Made by a program: the position numbers and the translations under genes. From NCBI GenBank assembly GCA_030591525.1, contig JAUVAV010000005.1, forward strand, positions 32,349 to 96,348: 64,000 nt of DNA. The letters are read 5' to 3'. Below, piece after piece: positions 61,121-64,000 of the stretch. The first letter of the stretch is position 1; each line of letters starts with the position of its first letter. Under the pieces are notes generated by a model. That model had not been told where the DNA came from. It saw only the letters and a program-made list of their open reading frames with translations, and did not search any database. The stretch comes from a candidate division FCPU426 bacterium (GTDB taxonomy: Bacteria; Oederibacteriota; JAAXVQ01; JAUVAV01).

Positions 61121-63379
61121 ATGACCGATATTCTGGTTTGGTGGCTGCTGATTTCTGCGCTCGGTCTGGCGGTCATTCCGATTGCCCTGAAAGTTTTCAG
61201 ATTTCTTCCTGACCGGGGTTATGCTTTCACCAAGCCGCTGGGATTACTGCTTTTCGGCCTGGGGGTATGGCTCCTTGGTTTTGTGAGTTTTTCCCTTCCC
61301 GCGATTTTACTTTCCTTTGGTCTTTTAGCCGGATTTTCTTTTTGGATCGGGATGAAAAACCGGGAAGAAATTCTGGCGGTCTTAAAAGCCCGCGCGTCCT
61401 ATGTGCTGATCCTGGAACTGTTTTTCCTCCTGCTTTTTCTGGGATTTCTCTTTTTCCGCATGTTTAATCCGGATATCTCAGGAACCGAGAATTTTATGGA
61501 CCTGGCCTTCTTAAATTCCATATCCCGCGCGAGCTCCTTTCCGCCTTATGATCCCTGGCTGGCCGGCCCGGAATACTATATCAGTTACTATTACCTGGGT
61601 TATTTATTAATGAGTATTCTGATAAAAATTTCAGGGACGGCTCCGGCTGTCAGCTATAATCTTTCCCTGGGTCTGCTTTTCGCTCTTTCCGGAACAACCC
61701 TTTTTGGCCTGGTTTATAATTTAACCCGGCAACGGCTGGCCGGATTGGGGGGATGGGCGGCGGTCTTTATATTCGGAACGCCGGCCGGATTTCTGCAATG
61801 GTTTAGAACCGGGTCCGGGGAAAATTTCAACTGGTTCGCGCCCACGCGCATAATTCCCAATACGATTAATGAATTTCCGTTTTTTTCTTTCTTGCTGGGG
61901 GATATACATCCCCACATGTTCTCGATTCCCTATGTCATGATCAGCCTGGGCCTGGCGCTGAACCATCTTAAAGCCAATGACAGGCAGATTTTACTCCGGC
62001 ATGGCGGGAGCGTGGGGCGTTATTTTCTCTGGGGGCTGGTGATCGGCGCGCTGGGCTTTATCAATAGTTGGGATCTGCCCGCCGCAGTATTTATAGCCGG
62101 GCTGGCCTTTTTTTTTCAGCAGTTCCGGGCATCGCCCGGCCGGGACGCCCGGCCCTGGAAGGATATACTGGGAGGGGCCATGATTATGCTGGTACTGGCC
62201 GTTCTGCCGTATCTCCCATTTTATCTGAATTTTCACAGCCAGGTCAAAGGGGTTTACCTGACCACGCAGCATACCCGGATCAGCGATTATCTTTTGATCT
62301 TCGGCGTGTTCGTTTTTATGGCCGGGACTTTTCTGGTATGCCGGTATCATGCCTGGTTTGAGATATTAACGGGCCGGAGGGGAAGTCCCTCCCGCCCTTC
62401 GGTTGCAAGCCTGCGGCCGGTTGGCGAAGTTCCGGAAAGGATCCGGTCCTTTCTTTTATTCTGTTTTCAGCCCATGGTATTCTGGCGCCGCCGGAAAAGC
62501 CAGGGAGCGGCCGAGCTGATAATGATTTTATGCGCGCTGGCCGCTTTGGCCGCGCTCCTGAAATCAGCTTTGCTGGGGATCATGATCTTAGCGTCCGGGG
62601 CGGTACTGATTTTACTCCTGACGCGCGTGGATACGCCGGAAAACATTTTTGTTTTGCTATTACTTTTTACAGCCGGACTCATATTCCTGGGATGCGAGAT
62701 ATTTTATATTAAGGATGCCTTTCCTCCGCGTCTCCACCGCATGAATACGGTTTTTAAATTTTATTACCAGGCCTGGTTCTTCATGGGTCTGGCCGGCGCA
62801 TATGGTGTTTACTGGTCGCATCAATACTTGCGGCATAACCGGCGGCTGAGAACCGTGTGGCTGACTCTCCTGATTTTATTAATAGCCGTCTCCCTGATCT
62901 ATCCCGGGGTCTCGATACTCGCCAAGACTCATTACTTTGCCAAAACGCCCACGCTGGATGGTTCCCGCTACCTGGCGAAGAAATATCCTGCAGATCTGGC
63001 AGGCATTGAGTGGCTGCGGCTCCATGCCAAGGGCCGGCCCATAGTACTGGAGGCGATTGGTCCGCAATTTTCCGAGTTTGCCCGGGTTTCAGCCTTTACC
63101 GGATTGCCGACCGTGCTCGGCTGGGCCGGACATGAATTGCAGTGGCGGGGAAATTTCGATGAACCGGGCCGGCGCATACCGGATATTGATAATATTTTAT
63201 TCGGCTCTTCGGACCAGGAAAAAAGCCGAAGATTGATCGCGCAATATAACATTGAGTATGTTTTTATCGGGACCCTGGAACGGAACAAATATCCTGGGCC
63301 GGCTTTGGAAAAATTCGCGGGCTTTATGGATGTAGTGTACGAACATCCCGAAGGAGTAACGATTTATCAGAGGCGGTGA
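61121..63379 (+). CDS. DUF2298 (Chlor_Arch_YYY) multi-pass membrane protein
   Basis: 752 residues with about 15 membrane segments. The family name-giving tyrosines are in PEYYISYYYLGYLL (about 151-164). Extracytoplasmic loops include GTENFMDLAFLNS and FPFFSFLLGDIHPHMFSIP. The C-terminal soluble region (about 630-752) begins AGIEWLRLHAKGRPIVLEA and ends VTIYQRR. The family resembles GT-C glycosyltransferases in layout; the acceptor is unknown. It follows csaB by 4 bases, so it is part of the same operon. Confidence 0.88.
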   Translation: MTDILVWWLLISALGLAVIPIALKVFRFLPDRGYAFTKPLGLLLFGLGVWLLGFVSFSLPAILLSFGLLAGFSFWIGMKNREEILAVLKARASYVLILELFFLLLFLGFLFFRMFNPDISGTENFMDLAFLNSISRASSFPPYDPWLAGPEYYISYYYLGYLLMSILIKISGTAPAVSYNLSLGLLFALSGTTLFGLVYNLTRQRLAGLGGWAAVFIFGTPAGFLQWFRTGSGENFNWFAPTRIIPNTINEFPFFSFLLGDIHPHMFSIPYVMISLGLALNHLKANDRQILLRHGGSVGRYFLWGLVIGALGFINSWDLPAAVFIAGLAFFFQQFRASPGRDARPWKDILGGAMIMLVLAVLPYLPFYLNFHSQVKGVYLTTQHTRISDYLLIFGVFVFMAGTFLVCRYHAWFEILTGRRGSPSRPSVASLRPVGEVPERIRSFLLFCFQPMVFWRRRKSQGAAELIMILCALAALAALLKSALLGIMILASGAVLILLLTRVDTPENIFVLLLLFTAGLIFLGCEIFYIKDAFPPRLHRMNTVFKFYYQAWFFMGLAGAYGVYWSHQYLRHNRRLRTVWLTLLILLIAVSLIYPGVSILAKTHYFAKTPTLDGSRYLAKKYPADLAGIEWLRLHAKGRPIVLEAIGPQFSEFARVSAFTGLPTVLGWAGHELQWRGNFDEPGRRIPDIDNILFGSSDQEKSRRLIAQYNIEYVFIGTLERNKYPGPALEKFAGFMDVVYEHPEGVTIYQRR

Positions 63380-63558
63380 ACGGGTTTGTCATCTAGGCGC
63401 AGCCGAGAAATCTCCAAAAGCTCTTTTAAATTCAACGTTTGCGCAGAGATTCCTCGCTAACGCTTGGAATGACAAAGTAACACAAATGCCTTTGGATATA
63501 ATTGACAAACCAGGGGGAACATGTTATACATATAGGTATAACGCAAGGAGATGATATT

Positions 63559-63813
63559 ATGTTGATGAAAGTTTTTAATAAAGGCCAGGTTGTAATTCCG
63601 GTGGAAATTCGCAAGTGGATGGGAGTCTCCATAGGAGACATGTTGAACGTCATGTTGGATAAGAAGCATAAGCGTCTCGAATTGCGCAAACTGGAGAGAT
63701 TAGAGTCTGATGCCTTGGCCGGATCACTTTCCAAGTATGCCAAGACGAAAAAGATGCCCGCGCGCAATATAATGCATAATGCTTTGCGAAAAGGCATATT
63801 ACATGAGATATAG
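63559..63813 (+). CDS. AbrB/MazE-family antitoxin
   Basis: 84 residues. The SpoVT-AbrB DNA-binding fold is clear at the N terminus: KVFNKGQVVIPVEIRKWMGVSIGD. The C-terminal part is charged (toxin-binding). ATG at 63559 follows AAGGAG by 8 bases; a longer upstream frame from 63502 is not supported. It overlaps the PIN-domain toxin gene by 11 bases, a classic toxin-antitoxin arrangement. The protein probably represses its own promoter. Confidence 0.88.
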   Translation: MLMKVFNKGQVVIPVEIRKWMGVSIGDMLNVMLDKKHKRLELRKLERLESDALAGSLSKYAKTKKMPARNIMHNALRKGILHEI

Positions 63814-64000
63814 CTTGATCGATACCAATGTAATTGTTCGTTATCTGGTGGAAAATCCCGCAACCATAGATAAAAAGTTTAAAGGGGTTTACCGATATTT
63901 TCAAAAACTGGAAACCGGCCGGCATAACGCCGGTCTGATAGAATTAGTGTTGTTTCAGTGTTATTTTGTGTTGACCAGTTTTTACCGGGTGCCGCGCGTG
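63803..64000 (+). CDS. PIN-domain toxin (VapC-like), cut by window end
   Basis: 66 codons with no stop. The N terminus YSLIDTNVIVRYLVEN has the first PIN catalytic Asp in a DTN motif; a second acidic residue is in LIELVLFQCYFVLT. The start ATG at 63803 overlaps the antitoxin end. PIN toxins are metal-dependent RNases, often cleaving tRNA or rRNA. The 3' part is outside the window. Confidence 0.85.
   Translation, partial: MRYSLIDTNVIVRYLVENPATIDKKFKGVYRYFQKLETGRHNAGLIELVLFQCYFVLTSFYRVPRV

Noticed and set aside
1..64000. CRISPR arrays, tRNA or rRNA genes
   Set aside because: No direct-repeat/spacer pattern and no cloverleaf with a TTCGA-type loop or rRNA block was seen on either strand; rnpB is the only RNA gene I can support.

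Overview
What it is. The window looks like chromosomal DNA from an uncultured diderm bacterium. An outer membrane is implied by an OprP/OprO-like porin, a PorV-like outer-membrane protein and several lipoproteins. I cannot assign a phylum from this sequence. A 2,700-residue protein recalls the giant proteins reported from Omnitrophota, while a Thr/Pro linker followed by a C-terminal sorting-like domain is also seen in other candidate phyla. Core genes look GC-rich with C/G third positions. Three stretches are clearly AT-rich by eye (about 8.0-13.7 kb, 15.5-18.5 kb and 44.0-48.7 kb) and look acquired or differently evolving.

Layout. 0-7.8 kb: priA (5' cut), def, fmt, a lone receiver, an NTase-like protein, a TPM protein, lemA, the RNase P RNA and a DAHP synthase. 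8.0-13.7 kb: a transposase remnant, then a minus-strand signalling cluster: MglA-like GTPase, two Roadblock proteins, a DUF4388 protein, an ExeA-like ATPase and two Cys-containing sensor-like proteins. 14.1-19.4 kb: porin, IS66 remnant, ferredoxin, membrane protein, YggS, methyltransferase, and a mosaic scar joining a transposase tail to a duplicated piece of the DAHP synthase gene. 19.7-25.6 kb: recX, alaS, phasin-like, UbiB-like kinase, ruvX. 25.7-33.8 kb: the giant protein. 34.4-43.9 kb: EF-hand-like membrane protein, beta-propeller, SIMPL protein, M28 peptidase, mfd. 44.1-48.7 kb: lipoprotein, an intact REP-associated tyrosine transposase (RAYT) element, remnants, and a secreted propeller protein. 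48.7-55.3 kb: PorV-like protein, YXWGXW lipoprotein, glycosyltransferase, DUF4870 protein and a subtilisin-like protease. 55.3-64 kb: TM0106-type nuclease, mltG, DUF5693-csaB-DUF2298, and a toxin-antitoxin pair cut by the window end.

How parts work together. def/fmt handle formyl-methionine at both ends of translation. recX/mfd/ruvX/priA cover DNA repair and restart. The 8.3-13.6 kb cluster reads as one small-GTPase signalling module. The 45-55 kb region reads as a cell-surface secretion island: a PorV-like protein plus three proteins or fragments ending in the same kind of sorting domain.

Most unusual signal. The window carries many long hairpins whose outer ends begin GGGGAC (or close to it). 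They match the ends of the intact RAYT element or of RAYT remnants, and one scar carries a copied 3' end of the DAHP synthase gene, whose resident copy also abuts such a hairpin.
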